From Niebla homalea (lineage: Eukaryota > Ascomycota > Lecanoromycetes > Lecanorales > Ramalinaceae), in contig JAHGAU010000009.1 of NCBI GenBank assembly GCA_019925105.1, positions 124,001 through 188,000 of the forward strand: DNA of 64,000 nucleotides, written 5' to 3'. The notes beneath the pieces were generated by a model that searched no databases, was not told the DNA's origin, and saw only the letters and a program-made list of their open reading frames with translations. Positions 35,848 through 47,916 of this stretch are shown here, piece after piece; within the stretch, counting starts at the first letter, position 1; every line of letters begins with the position of its first letter. A program made the translations under genes and the position numbers.

Positions 35848-36620
35848 ATGTCATCGTCCATCCCATCTTCCTCTCAAGTATCCGAGCCTCTTGACTCTAC
35901 CTCATCGCATCCTCGTTCAACCAGCCACGCACATCATCCAGATGCCTCCAAAGAACGATTCCCCCCCAATCAGCCCCCCACCACCCCCGAACTCGCCAGT
36001 CTCAAGATAAGGATACAGCAATCGCTCCGGCAATACCCTGATTTTCCCCTCCCTGGCATCCTCTTCGAGGACATCCTCCCGCTCTTTCAAGACCCAGAAG
36101 TGCACGAATCCCTTATCCGCGCTCTCGAACTTCACATCACATCACATTATTCCAAGAAAGAGGGCAAAAACCCCGACGTCATCGTGGGCTTGGAAGCCCG
36201 AGGATTTCTATTCGGTCCCTCGTTGGCATTGAAGCTGGGCGCTGGCTTTGTGCCGGTGAGGAAGCAGGGCAAATTGCCGGGCAAGACTGAAACAGCCGCA
36301 TATGAGAAAGAGTACGGGCAAGACTTCTTTCAGATTCAAGCCGACGCAATCAAGCCAGGGCAAAAGGTGTTGGTGATTGATGATATCATCGCGACAGGTG
36401 AGGCCAAGGCTTGCAGCATCCGTCAACACTTGAGTAGCTCGCTGATCATCGTGCAGGAGGATCTGCCGCAGCCACTGGTAGCTTAGTAAAGAAGATCGGA
36501 GGAACCTTGCTCGGCTACGTCTTCATACTCGAAATCGACTTCCTGAAAGGTCGGGAGAAGCTGGACGCCAGCGTGTATACACTGCTCTCAAGCCAGGAAG
36601 GACCTCCCGGGAAGAGCTGA
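35848..36620 (+). CDS. APRT: adenine phosphoribosyltransferase
   Basis: Exons 35848-36397 and 36457-36620 (59-nt intron) give 237 residues. It converts adenine and PRPP to AMP in purine salvage, in the cytosol. Conserved features are IQQSLRQYPDFPLPGILFED near residue 60, VIVGLEARGFLFGPSLALKL, PVRKQGKLPG, and the PRPP-binding loop VLVIDDIIATGGSAAATG. The intron splits this loop exactly between the ATG and GS codons. An N-terminal extension of about 50 Ser/Pro/His-rich residues makes it longer than the usual 180-190. The tail LSSQEGPPGKS is also extra. The first in-frame ATG is used. Confidence 0.93.
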
Positions 36621-38961
36621 CGGTTTGACATACCCGACTTTTGGTTCCAAACATTCCGCTAGGGGCTGCCGCAATGACGGGACCTTGCATGCGACATGCC
36701 CTAGAAGATCGCTGTGACAGGACGCTTGCCTTCTCTGAATTCTCTGAGAGACGATTCGAACATCTTGAACCACCAGAATCGCCTGGCATATGCATAAGAC
36801 ATGTTCAACAACATCTGCATATGCGTCTCCAGATCAGATCATCCCCCCACCATCCAAACAACTTTCGATGTCAATGTATGCTGGTCGACTCCCGCAAGTC
36901 ATATGATCGCAGCGGCGCTATACACTCCAATCACAGATAAAAATAGCCAGCAAGCTCAAAACTACGACCATGGACCCGAATCCCTTTCTTTACTAATGCA
37001 GAATGATTCACGCCTGACGAGCAAATGACCGGGAGAGAATGAAAAGCCTGAAAAGTATTTTTCAACAAGCAGTCCACTTGGAGCGTCATTTGATGTATCG
37101 ATAGAAGCAATTGTGTTTAAAACCAGGATTCAAGGGGAGCAAAGTTACCTTATCTGACTGACGTCGTCCCGATCCCTTCCCTTGGACCCTGATGAAACCC
37201 ATGTGACCCTAAGAAAGACCCTGACTCCATGTACCTGCTTCTGATGGGAGACCCTGATCTATCTCTTCGCACATGCGAATTGTTCAGACCTGCCGCGAGC
37301 ATGTGTCAGTATGGATGCCGACATCTCTTGGCATTTGCCTTCTCCTTTTCCATCCATCCTCTTGCCCAATTCGCTGTCAAATTGAAAGCAAGTCTGTTAT
37401 TTGTGCCAAGTCTAGGGCTTAAATACATGAGAGGCTCGGTTCAGTGTGAGTCTCTGCCGTCTCACCTTTCTTTGCATCTTGCCAAACTCGTCTATCAAAA
37501 AAGGGCAGACGTCGGACTCTTCCATTTCAGACGCCTGGCTTTTCTCGACTGCCAGAAGACTCTTAAGCGCTGCCAAATGGAGTAGAGCTCTACACACCCA
37601 GATCAGAAAAAGATTCGCAAAAGCATCTGTCTTGAAGAACTCTCCAGCAGCTGATTGATCAGCGTGTATTAATATCCTCGAAGTTTCATCAGTGTCGGAA
37701 AGCCGTTGAGGCGGATAATAGAGAGAGCTTGACAAGAGAAGTAAATATATCACATGCTGCACATTACATTTGGTAACTTCTACGACACCACCCAGGGCTG
37801 AGCGACATACTTGACATGCAGAAATATGCCACCCACATTTCACCTCGGACATGCCGCACACGCGCGCGAAAGCATCACTGGGGGGACGCCAGAAGACGTA
37901 GCGTTGCCAAGCAACGGTCCGACATCCGGCAGGGGAAGTCTCCTATTATTGTCCTCTCAGGCAGTAGACGAGGAAACAAACGCAAATTTGTTGGGGCTGT
38001 GAGCTTCAGTGCAGTGGCTTGGTGAATACTGGTCAGCTTTGACAGGTGGTTCCCTTGCAACGTATTCCGTAGTCGCTCATAGACCCAAGCAGCCACTTGA
38101 TCTCGCCTCCTTGGGGGTAAAGTAAAATATCCTCGTCGACAACAAAGTAGGGCACAGACGAAGAGTTCGACAGTACAAGCGGATATTAACATCTTTTATG
38201 GCGGAAAGCACTATGAGGCTGAGAACAAGGCAGACACGATGAGCGACCACGTGGAGATTGGACGGTTGAGACACTGTCTCCACTCGTAGATGATCCGATG
38301 TAGGCAACAGCATTCTTGAGATTCTGAGCTGTGGGGTATTCTCAGAGCGGTCAGCGGTGACAACCGTATTCTGAGCATTAGCACGTGGTTGGTAGCCTCT
38401 AACGTCGAGTCACTAGTCTAGGCTCTGACATGGACAGACCCGCACGTTCCATGAAACAATAAGACCATGAGACGCCAACAGTTGGGAGATCGAGGTTTTT
38501 CGATTGGCGAGGTGACGCTAAACCTGGACCGACAACATTCACGAAGCCACGGCCATACCAGGAGATCCACAATCTGCGGCTCGTGCATTGGCGCTGCAAT
38601 GTGAGATTCGGGTCATCGAAAACTGCCCGCTTCCTAAATATGGGCATCTCAGATGCAGGAGCAAGCAGACTTCGCGATCAGTACAGCTGATGCGACTCTT
38701 CTTAAACCAATCCACGAAACCTGTCAACGATGCAAGGTGGCTCTCCCGGTCGAAAACCACGAGATCTTTGCAGGCAGAGCCCTAACAAAAGTCTAGTGAT
38801 CTACTCACATTGGGATCATGCATCTCGAAGCGCACATTATGCAAGATCGAGACTACATCATTTATTCGAGACAATCTAAGTTATCAGACAAGACCCCGTC
38901 AGATACCCAGAAGCTCGCTCAAAGGAAACCTCAAAAAAGCAGAACAAACTCACAGTGAAGA
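36621..38961. other. intergenic, nothing recognised
   Basis: No frame with recognisable motifs or a coherent exon set on either strand over 2.3 kb. Confidence 0.4.
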
Positions 38962-40651
38962 CACCGAGAAGTCGAGGATGTCGAACGGCGTATCAATTGT
39001 GATCTCACGAAACCATTCTGCCTGAAATGCGTACGCGCCAAGCGAGAATTTCCGGGTTTCAGCAATATCAATATTGTGGACGAAGGTCCGAATCTTCGAG
39101 CCGCCTATAATATACTAGATCCCGAACCGTCTGAAAAGTCGGCATCTACGTCATCGACGTCCTCCTCTGTTTCTTCATTAGAGCACGAGCGCCATACTAG
39201 CTTTTCCGACGAGCCTTCAACGCTCCTCGATCTACAAGAAACCAAGCATCTGAACGTCTTTCAACATGCCCGGAAGTCCGGCACGCCAAGGCGCGGAGTC
39301 TCAGCTGCGATCCAAGCACCAGTGCTCATACAAGATCAGCTTCTCTGGAAGCTCATTGATTCAGTCGGTGAGCCATGTCTCTCGGCCCTTTCGTTGCATG
39401 GCACCTGGCTTGCCGAGGTTGCTCGAAAACTGGAGCCTTCAAGCGCTCTGACGGGGGCCATGCAGGCACTATCTTTGTCTCATGCTGGTCGTACAGCCAA
39501 GGATGAGGCCTGTATCAAGACGTCACGAAGCTTGTACGGCATGGCTCTATATAAGTTGAACACAGCTCTGCAGGATTCCAGGGAGGGTCTTTCTTCGGAC
39601 ACGCTCAGTGCGACCTTACTTCTTTCGTTTTATGAGATGTTCGACTGTACGTCAGGGTTCTCCTGGGTGCAACACGCTGGCGGTGCCGGTAATCTCATTG
39701 GACTGCGCCGGCCAGAGCGATATCGATCCGTGTTTGACAGAGAAGTCTTCCTTGCCTGCCGCTACTTCATTCTGCTCGAAGCTTCTCAGCGACAGCAGCC
39801 ATGTTTCTTGAACGAGCCCGAGTGGCGCAAGCTGCTTCATGACATTCCGAAAAGACCGAGGACCATCCAAACTTGAGGGCACTGATGAAGACTTTTTCCA
39901 GGAAACTCTGTCCTATCATGAATTCTTTCACAACTCATATAAGATCATTGCAGATCCGCAAGCGCTGCAAGGCAACATCGGTAAAGTCTAATCCAAAGGC
40001 GTCTCCTCTCGAGAAGAAATCCGCAGCATACATCAGTACATTAGCGAAATAATGGCCAAAACAGACACTGAAATCGTCGAGAGCATCTCCCTAAGCCAGG
40101 ATGCGGTCTTCCCAATTATCTACGAATACCCCGACATTTCCGTTGCCTGGCTCTTCTGCACATACCTGACGATGACATATGCGGTGGATGTCTGCCTTAT
40201 GGGTTTGAAAGCCAGATTAGCCGAATTGTACGATCCAAGCTCCCCCACCAACCGGGGCGATCCACTTCTCCCCTTTGATGCTTCAGGAGAGCCACCACGA
40301 GGCGCGGTGTCGAATGAGTGGGGCGCTGCCTGGGACCCAGTCTACAAGCTCGGGCCCAAAGATGAGCGTCTGAATGAAATGACGGACTGCGCGCACGAGA
40401 TTTGCAAGTCTGCGGAATACCTGTCTCGAGCGCCATTTCTGGACCCGCTCTTCCTCATCTTCTCGCTGAGAATGGCACTGCGCATGCCCATTGCAAGATG
40501 GGAGAAGGACTGGGTACTTGAGAAATCGGCAGCTGCTTCGGAGAGTATGGGCTTGGCTATGACGGAGGAACAGAGATACCACGTTCAGCAAGTAAGGGGT
40601 TTCGGTGTGGACTGGGAGGCCGGCGCCGGCGCCAGCGACAAGATGATCTGA
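38962..40651 (+). pseudogene. decayed Zn2Cys6 fungal-type transcription factor
   Basis: The remnant of a DNA-binding regulator of the fungal Zn2Cys6 class. Around 38986-39062 it reads RRINCDLTKPFCLKCVRAKR followed by EFPGF. Cysteines III to V are in place, but the sixth is Phe (codon ttt). The first half (RSRGCRT) is only in another frame, and the second Cys and its neighbours are missing, as if about 11 bases were deleted. The middle domain reads on to base 39876 (SDTLSATLLLSFYEMFDCTS, RYFILLEASQRQQPCFLNEP). The frame then shifts by one, meets TAA at 39989, and runs open again to 40651 (ISVAWLFCTYLTMTYAVDV). No intron repairs the shift in phase. No intact start codon is visible. An annotation pipeline might call fragments at 39076-39876 and 40052-40651. 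Confidence 0.75.
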
Positions 40652-41184
40652 TTTCCTGAGTCATGGAACAACGCCTTTGGGTCAGCCTCGTATTGGTATG
40701 ATGTCAGGCAGAAAGAGAGAGTTGGAATAAGGTGACTAATCTGTACATGGTGTGGCATACACAAAACCATGCATCGTCGCCCTCTTCAAATAGTGGGGAT
40801 GCACCACGACCGCTCAAGGGCTAAGGGCTGAGATTGGTGGGAAAAAGTGCGCAAAGCCTTGCACAGCCCTATTACGCTCAGCCATTCGCGTAGAGGAATG
40901 CTAGAAGAACGCTAGAAGGTCAGCTGCGGACAATCACTTTCTAGCTTTGGTCAAGCCGGGAGTGCCATGAGGCCGGAACCTTTCTCACTGGCCAAGGCCT
41001 TTTTCCAACCGGAAGTGAATGAGTGATTGAATTTGATTGGTTGAATGCACTGCCCTATGACTTTGAATGCTTCGTATATAGAATCTCTCTTATCGCACTT
41101 TTGGATCCAATCTTCAAACCACTAACAACGTTCAAATGGAAATCTAAATACCCGGATTCGCAAATACATCGCTAGTCATTCGAC

Positions 41185-43605
41185 ATGCCTCTCTTGAAAC
41201 GATCCAACAATGTGCCTACCTCCGAGAAGAATCGACATTCCACTCCACCCAAGGACGAATCCCCACCACCAGCCTACACTTCTCATGCATCCGACAATGC
41301 TCCAGCTGAACCACCCGACATTACGGCTGCCTTCTCACAGCTCAATCTGAGTACTACACTGCAACCTACACCAGACCAGTGCCTCGCTCACCTGAAATTG
41401 CTTGAAACGTTTCATCAATTGCGTGAGGATGTGGCGACTCGCAGTGGGCTGTTCGGCATCAGTGATTCCTTCATTCCTACATGCAAGGACGAAAAGGAAC
41501 GCGCCCATCGTTTGATGCAGATCCGTGAGAAAAGATGGGGCGTGTATGTGACCAAGGCAGCCCAACGGTTCGAGAAATGGTGGACATCAAGTGTGCAGCC
41601 GAATGCGAAACCTTTGGACCTCGACCAAATGCAAGATGCTTCAACGTATGATTTCTCACTGAGACGGAAGGACTATGCCCAGTGGCATGCTGACCGCTTG
41701 CCTCCGATCGGTAAGACTGCCTCACCATCATGGTAGGAGAAGCTCATGTTGGCTGACAATCGAGCTCAGACGTGCTCATGGTTTGGCACGCATATCACCT
41801 GAATCCTCGAGACTACTTGGAAGATTGCCTACGGTTCGGAAAGAAGAGTACCTGGAAAGCAGGCTTCCCCTGGGCTGACATCAACTCCTGCATTGATAAC
41901 AACACCTTTGAGTACACGCCGACTGAGCCCGCGCAAGACTTTTGGAGGAAAGCGACAGGATTTGCATGGGACAGCCTCAATGACGATCAAGACGCCAGCT
42001 TCCAGTGTCCAATGTGCCTAAAGCCAGTCCCAGTCTCATGGACAGGCTGGACCAACGAAAAGCAATGGCAGCTCGGCTTGCACGATACATTGCGAGGCGA
42101 GTCGGCAGCAACTGGCTTTGCGGACAAGGCCATGCGCGCCCAATGCATCAGCTGCCAAACGTCCTTTACTGTTGAGACTTTAAAGCTGGCCAAATTCCGC
42201 AACGATGTCGAAGCGTTGAAGAAATCTACCATCCCCATGCCGGGTACTATTCTAAACATGGATGGTAAGTCATGGCCCCGTTACGCTAGTCTTCGTTCTT
42301 GCTGATTTGACACGACCAGGCCTCCCCGAGCAAATACTGGATGGAACCCGTCACCTGCCTTCTTTCCCCAATCGATTACTTCTCAAGGACTCAGGACTCC
42401 AGCGCCGCATCAACGATGCGACCAACCCAGCCTTCAACGCACATGACATGTCGAGTGTTCGAACAGCGATCGAAAGCTCATTGGTGTATGGGGATGGCGT
42501 TCGGACTGCCAATGGCGGCCGTACCAAGCGTTTGACCAAAGAGGAGCGCATTGCCATCCGCCGCATGATGTCTCACTACTGGGGCAATTCCTCCCCCTTC
42601 GCCCTCGATCTGGTTGGCGCCGTCATCCGCCAAAGCTCCTTCATCGAAAAGATGCACGCCATTGATTGGATCCATTCTCCCGCCGCCACCTCGACAATGA
42701 AACGACTCATCACGAAATACACCCGCTACATGAGTATCATTGCTCAACATCCCAACAAAGTCGCCGTACCAACCCTCGACGTCGACCTCGCCTGGCACAC
42801 CCACCAGCTCTCCCCCCAATCCTACTACACCTACACCGTCGCGAAAACGGACAAATTCATCGATCACGACGACAAAATCGAAGAAACCGCCCTCTCCAAC
42901 TCCTTCGAATGGACCTCCAAAACCTACCAGAAGATGTACAAGGAGCTCTACTCTGAATGCACATGTTGGTACTGCGAAGCCATCCGCGAATCCCATTCTT
43001 CCTCCTCCAACCCCTTGTCCCGCGCCTTCAAAACGTCCTCCTCGACCGAAAAGGCCATCGACGATCAACTTGCCAACCTGCACCCCGCCTCCGACCACAC
43101 CACGGGCCCCCACATCTCCGCCCACAACGCCATTAAACCCGATACCCTCACCGGCCGCACCGAGCGCGAGCAGACGCTCCAGAGAAAGCTCGAGCGGGAC
43201 TACCAACGCGTGTGCCATCGCGCCAAGAAACAGGGGCGGACCCCACCGCCCGGTCGGGATGAGTATATGCACAGCTACGCGTATATGGGGATTTATCCGA
43301 TCTACATGCCGTATTATGCACCCTACATGGGCGACCCGTGCGTCACCCCGGGGGTCTACGCGAATAACCCCAGCTGTGCCAGTTTTGTGCCGGGGGCGTC
43401 AGGGAATTGCTGCGCGGGTGCTTGTGGGGGTGGGGTCGCTGCGGGCAGCTGTGGTGGCGGAGGAGGAGCGGGGGGATGTGCTGGAGGTGCTGTTGGTGGG
43501 GGAGGATTCGGTGGGTGTGGTGGTGGTGGTGGGTTTGGAGGTGGGATTGGAGGATGCGGGGGAGGGGGTGGTGGTGGTGGGTGTGGTGGGGGAGGGGGAT
43601 GTTGA
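41185..43605 (+). CDS. GRDP-like protein (DUF1399) with Gly/Cys-rich tail
   Basis: Exons 41185-41710, 41770-42264 and 42320-43605 give 768 residues. Two DUF1399 landmarks are visible: DVLMVWHAYHLNPRDYLEDC near residue 178 and LDVDLAWHTHQLSPQSYYTY near 510. Each has the W-H-x-H/W-H-A-Y type motif of glycine-rich domain-containing proteins. Between them is a CPMC and C-x2-C pair that may bind metal. The tail is Tyr/Met-rich, then an extreme Gly/Cys repeat ending GGGGC. Plant GRDPs act in stress and development, but the fungal role is unknown. The first intron splits the Asp codon of DVLMVW. There is no signal peptide, so the Cys-rich tail is presumably cytosolic. Confidence 0.88.
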
Positions 43606-44099
43606 ACAATTGGCTATCACCAAGTATTTTGTCCGGTTGGAGTGGATGGTGATCAGGGAAAATCTGCTGTATTTTACCTAGCTAGCGCCTTGGCCACCCA
43701 ATCCCATGAGGTGGTATTCCCTTCCTGCAGATTTTCACTCATCATCCATCCCACCACTAATCGACGTGCATCAGTAGTCTTGCTTTTCTATTGGGGGGTC
43801 GATCTTTGGAGGTACAATGAACATGGCATCAGGCAGCAGTGCATCGGGGCTCGAATCCGTCCGGGCCAGATTCGCTGGCAGATTCCATGCATGACACGAG
43901 GCTGACGCTGTCTGCGACCAGGCAGACCGTGTGGCTCTGAAAATGGACCAGGATCGCCGCCGATGTATTTACGCCTCTTTCTTTTTCTTGTTGAGACCCG
44001 AAGCTTGCTCAATGCTATATGACTCGGAGTAGCTCATGCAGATGAGGTAGACTGGCGGTCAGGAATTCTACTTTGAATCCCAATTTCTTGTCTTGGAAG

Positions 44100-45950
44100 A
44101 TGTCATCATCAACGATCAAGAGTGAAGGTATGGAACCGACGAACAGCCTTCAGGAAAGCAGAGGCAATTCTACGGGACCTTATGCATCCCTCGGCAACAT
44201 CCCTGGAGTTATTCGACTCATAAAGCTATTTCCATTGGAAGATGAAGATCACATGAGCGAGGTCCGATGCGAATTGGAGGTTGCCTCGCTAAGTGACAAA
44301 CCCTTGCCCAGATACGATGCCTTGTCGTATGTTTGGGGTGATGAAAAGGATGGGCGAAAACCCATCCAGTTGAATGGATCAGTATTTGAAGTGACCCTGA
44401 ACCTGTTCGTGGCTTTGGTCTTTATCCGCAACAATTCAAATGGCGTGGTTACACTATGGATAGACGCCCTTTGTATCAACCAGAAAGACACCGCGGAACG
44501 ATCGAGCCAGGTACAACAGATGCGCCGTATCTATAGCTCAGCATTTCGAGTCCGGGTATGGTTGGGATACATTGGCGAGGTTGCCGGTGCTGAGCCTCTC
44601 CTTGTGAGATTGGAGGGTTTACGTCATCAGAAACGTATTACCATTCAATCTGCTTTAAGTGTAGAGCCTGACCTGTTCGACGATGAGAAACCGTGGTACA
44701 GCCTTGCTAGCATTCTTCTTTCACCCTGGTTCTTACGAGTATGGACGCTGCAGGAGGTTGCGGTCGGCAAGAACGCAATATTAATGGCAGGAACATTCCA
44801 GATGCCCTGGGAGTACTTGGAGTATGTGGCAATGACCGTGGCTGACCTTTGGAACTCGGTATTGGCAGCTGCAGGAAGGGAAGAGTGGGATCTGAACAGC
44901 CCTCTGCAGCTTCCTAGCGGTCTTGTTTTGAGCAGTAAGCAGTCTATTCCGTTGAAAGTTATGGACGATATCATGCCGAAGTCGCTCGTCTCTATAAGAC
45001 GAAAAGCCTTTCACGGCTGGCCTCTCACCATGCTAGAGCTACTCAGTGCAGCCAGATTTCGGCAAGCAAGTGATGCGAGAGACAGGTTATTCGCGCTTGT
45101 GGGCTTGTGTACTACATCAGAGACAGATTTTTTACAGCCTAATTACTCCAAAACAGCTCAAGAGGTATTCGAGGAATTCACCCGGGGACTCATACATACC
45201 GCTACTAATCTAGACGTGCTCGTCCTAGCTGGTTTGACGGTCAACAAGCTTGAAGGTCTGCCAAGCTGGTGTCCAGATTACAGTCATGCCATCGAAATAG
45301 CAGGAGATGATCAAGAAAGCTTTTGGTTCTTAGATCGGTCAGATTCTGACAACTGGAGTGCAGGGGGCTCGAGTCATGGACCGTTATCAAACGTCAGTAG
45401 ACCAGGCTCGAGCGACAGAACAGTCTGTTTAAAAGGCATTATTATTGATAGAATTGCGGTCCCCAACCCTGGCCATCAAGAGATCGAGATGAAGAAGTTC
45501 TTGGAGACTCGCAACATAGCAATTGATGAAGGGAAGATCAAATGTCAACACGGGGATCAATCGGATTTGATTGCTACGGCCAAGTATATGGGCGTGTCGT
45601 ATGGGCTAGCAGATTTCGGGAAAGCAGAAGGCAGAGTGATCACCTCGATGAGCAATGACCCAGATTTTCAGCCAAAACATTTCATAACATACAATACTCC
45701 ATCCGGGACTCGTCCATTACTGATCTCCGAAGGAGATCATTTCATCGCAGCCTCACTGCAAGCTCGGGAAGGCGACTACCTTTGCGTTCTTCTTGGTGGA
45801 CGCTCCGCCTTCTTACTTCGCCCCGTGATGCGCAAGGTAGATGAGTGGCAGCTTGTTGGACCGTGCTTTGCGACTGGAATCATGAACGGCGAAATCCTAC
45901 AGGAGGTCGAAGAGGGAAAGAGGCAGGTTCAGGAGTTTCATATCGTATGA
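44100..45950 (+). CDS. HET-domain (heterokaryon incompatibility) protein
   Basis: A single exon of 616 residues from the ATG at 44100; the next ATG at 44130 is possible. The HET domain (PF06985 type) occupies about residues 65-225 and has all three usual blocks: YDALSYVWGD, LWIDALCINQKDTAERSSQV, and WFLRVWTLQEVA. Later come ARDRLFALVGL and LPSWCPDYS, also typical of the family. HET domains are related to TIR domains and trigger cell death after fusion of incompatible hyphae in the known cases. Most genome copies have no tested role. No partner domain (NACHT, WD40, ankyrin) is fused here. It is about 36 kb from the NACHT-ankyrin gene. Confidence 0.92.
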   Translation: MSSSTIKSEGMEPTNSLQESRGNSTGPYASLGNIPGVIRLIKLFPLEDEDHMSEVRCELEVASLSDKPLPRYDALSYVWGDEKDGRKPIQLNGSVFEVTLNLFVALVFIRNNSNGVVTLWIDALCINQKDTAERSSQVQQMRRIYSSAFRVRVWLGYIGEVAGAEPLLVRLEGLRHQKRITIQSALSVEPDLFDDEKPWYSLASILLSPWFLRVWTLQEVAVGKNAILMAGTFQMPWEYLEYVAMTVADLWNSVLAAAGREEWDLNSPLQLPSGLVLSSKQSIPLKVMDDIMPKSLVSIRRKAFHGWPLTMLELLSAARFRQASDARDRLFALVGLCTTSETDFLQPNYSKTAQEVFEEFTRGLIHTATNLDVLVLAGLTVNKLEGLPSWCPDYSHAIEIAGDDQESFWFLDRSDSDNWSAGGSSHGPLSNVSRPGSSDRTVCLKGIIIDRIAVPNPGHQEIEMKKFLETRNIAIDEGKIKCQHGDQSDLIATAKYMGVSYGLADFGKAEGRVITSMSNDPDFQPKHFITYNTPSGTRPLLISEGDHFIAASLQAREGDYLCVLLGGRSAFLLRPVMRKVDEWQLVGPCFATGIMNGEILQEVEEGKRQVQEFHIV

Positions 45951-47916
45951 GTCATGGATTAGGATCTGATCTGCAGGATGGGGAATTAGGAGGATTCAAC
46001 AAAGTCAAGATCATAACGGTGACTGTGTTCTTGAGGAGAGGGGCTCAGGGCAAGACTATCTGCTTCAAGGGTGTTCTGCAAGGATTGAAACTGTGTCAAG
46101 GAAGAATTTGGCCGCCTCGCTCTGGAAAATCACGAGATTTTTTTCTGCCGATGAACGTTCAAGACGGTCATGTCCTAGCTTCTGCAGATTGAGCGCGGTA
46201 TTTTGATTGCCACTCGTCCAATGTCAACACTGATTGTTTAGCTACATGGAGTTCTTTTGTTTTGACCAGTGGTGCTGACAGTGAGATCAGCCGAACCAAG
46301 CACCAGGATGATTAGTCGTGAATGGAGTATTGAACGGATCGCTGAATATCTTGAGACATTCGTTGGTAAGCCAGAGCACGGATACATTTATCTCAATTCC
46401 CAGTCCCACTTCCAATGGTCAAACTCCCCGTGAAAGATTGGTGATTCGTTTGAGCCTATTACCACGTTCTTTTAAACCGTTCGGTGTCTGTTCAGCCACT
46501 GCACAGTGCATCAAAAAACTCGTAATCCGAGGCCCGACACTGCGTTTCAATGAGTCCTGACCCCCTGCCAGTCATACGGCACGCTAAAACGCCCATGGAC
46601 GCATCAAAGATGTTATTCTGGTCTACCCTCGCGAACGAAAAACAGTGGCCCGTCACAGTTCTTGAGGAGATTGTGTAGCAATAGGCATTCCGAAGTTAGA
46701 GTGCGCCATCTTGACTTATACAGAAAGGTGCATTCCGTGCTGTGCCTGATATTTTAATTGACAAAGTGTAGCAAGCCATGGTCCCATCACCCTGACTTAC
46801 CTTCAACACCTCCCGTTCCATCCAAAACCCTTTCAGGGCACAGTTTTCGTATTCTCAGACCGACGCTACGGCCGCGAGACAATCCTCCGATTGCTCTCAT
46901 GGCAAAATTTACGGACGGGTGAACAGCTACTACTACTGCCTTGCTGATGGACTTTTGCTCAGGCTGGCTCAGGGTCTACCCAACTCACATCGAACTCTCA
47001 GTTCGAATTGAGGATTTGTATGTATAAACCATTGGGTCATTTCGGGGTGCCAGTGGTTAGAAGATTGGTCCATAATGGCTTATCCGACAATCCCGTATGC
47101 ACACAGAGCACTTTCGAAATCTCACTTCAGAGCTTTGGTACAACGGTGTCTCTCACCGTTTGTAAAGTAGCTCGCTTTGTGAACCGTGAGCGTGCTATTT
47201 CGCAAATCGGACGGCATTGTCCATAAAGCGTGTACTATCCATGAATGCGTGAGCCACTGTTTGTGAAGTATACACGCTTGGTGGATGGTGAGTTACCCGT
47301 TGTGAAGGTTGTGCTGCTGCTTTATACTCTGGCATAAGGTCGCTATTGTCCCATGTATGTTCCCCGTATTGAGTGGAGCTGCATACACCAAGCGATCAGA
47401 CGTGCAACCTTGGTAACAGTGTATGTCTCTGATAAGCTCTCGGTCCGTAAGCCGGAGGCTCCGCATCGTGCTGAAAAGTACTGCGGCGACACTCAGATAC
47501 ACAGTATCAAAGCTTCATGCGCAACGCCGACCTCTGTCCCTCCAGGGGCGGCGACGAGTACGTGTCTATTCAAGGATGGTGTGCTCCAGATCATACATAC
47601 AAGTCCCCATTGATTCATGAGCTGATGCCTTATCCAAGAACGTACGCTTTCACACATGTTAGCTCACGGTCTATAAAGCAGATCCATTTACATGTCTTTT
47701 GAAGATTATCTATCAACAAGACTCTCACATTACAAGATATTCGCTCCGGAAGGTAACATCTAGATATGATACATGGTAAAAGATACGGCTATCGATGACG
47801 CTTGACATTGGTAAGAACAAGCCGTCTTCGCACTTCATCCTCGACAATTCAAGATAGGGTACCAATACGGCCACTTCTGCAGAACCTTTGAAACGTCCTC
47901 TTCCTTGAATCGAACT
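45951..47916. other. intergenic, nothing coding recognised
   Basis: No gene motifs. It contains an inverted repeat (47152-47190), and related fragments of the same motif recur nearby. Confidence 0.4.
47152..47190. repeat. imperfect inverted repeat (hairpin)
   Basis: Arms ctcaccgtttgtaaag and ctttgtgaaccgtgag are 16 bp with three mismatches, separated by tagctcg. A similar half-site (gctcacggtctataaagc) occurs near 47662. Confidence 0.5.

Noticed and set aside
37412..37861. Open frame of 149 codons on the minus strand
   Set aside because: No recognisable domain and no supporting neighbouring exons; likely chance.
39981..40026. Possible intron removing the TAA at 39989 in the Zn2Cys6 relic
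   Set aside because: GTAAAG and CCGCAG are present, but joining them leaves the wrong phase and runs into another stop; there is no branch site.
44073..44099. Longer start of the HET gene
   Set aside because: The upstream codons begin with TTG. The first in-frame ATG is at 44100.
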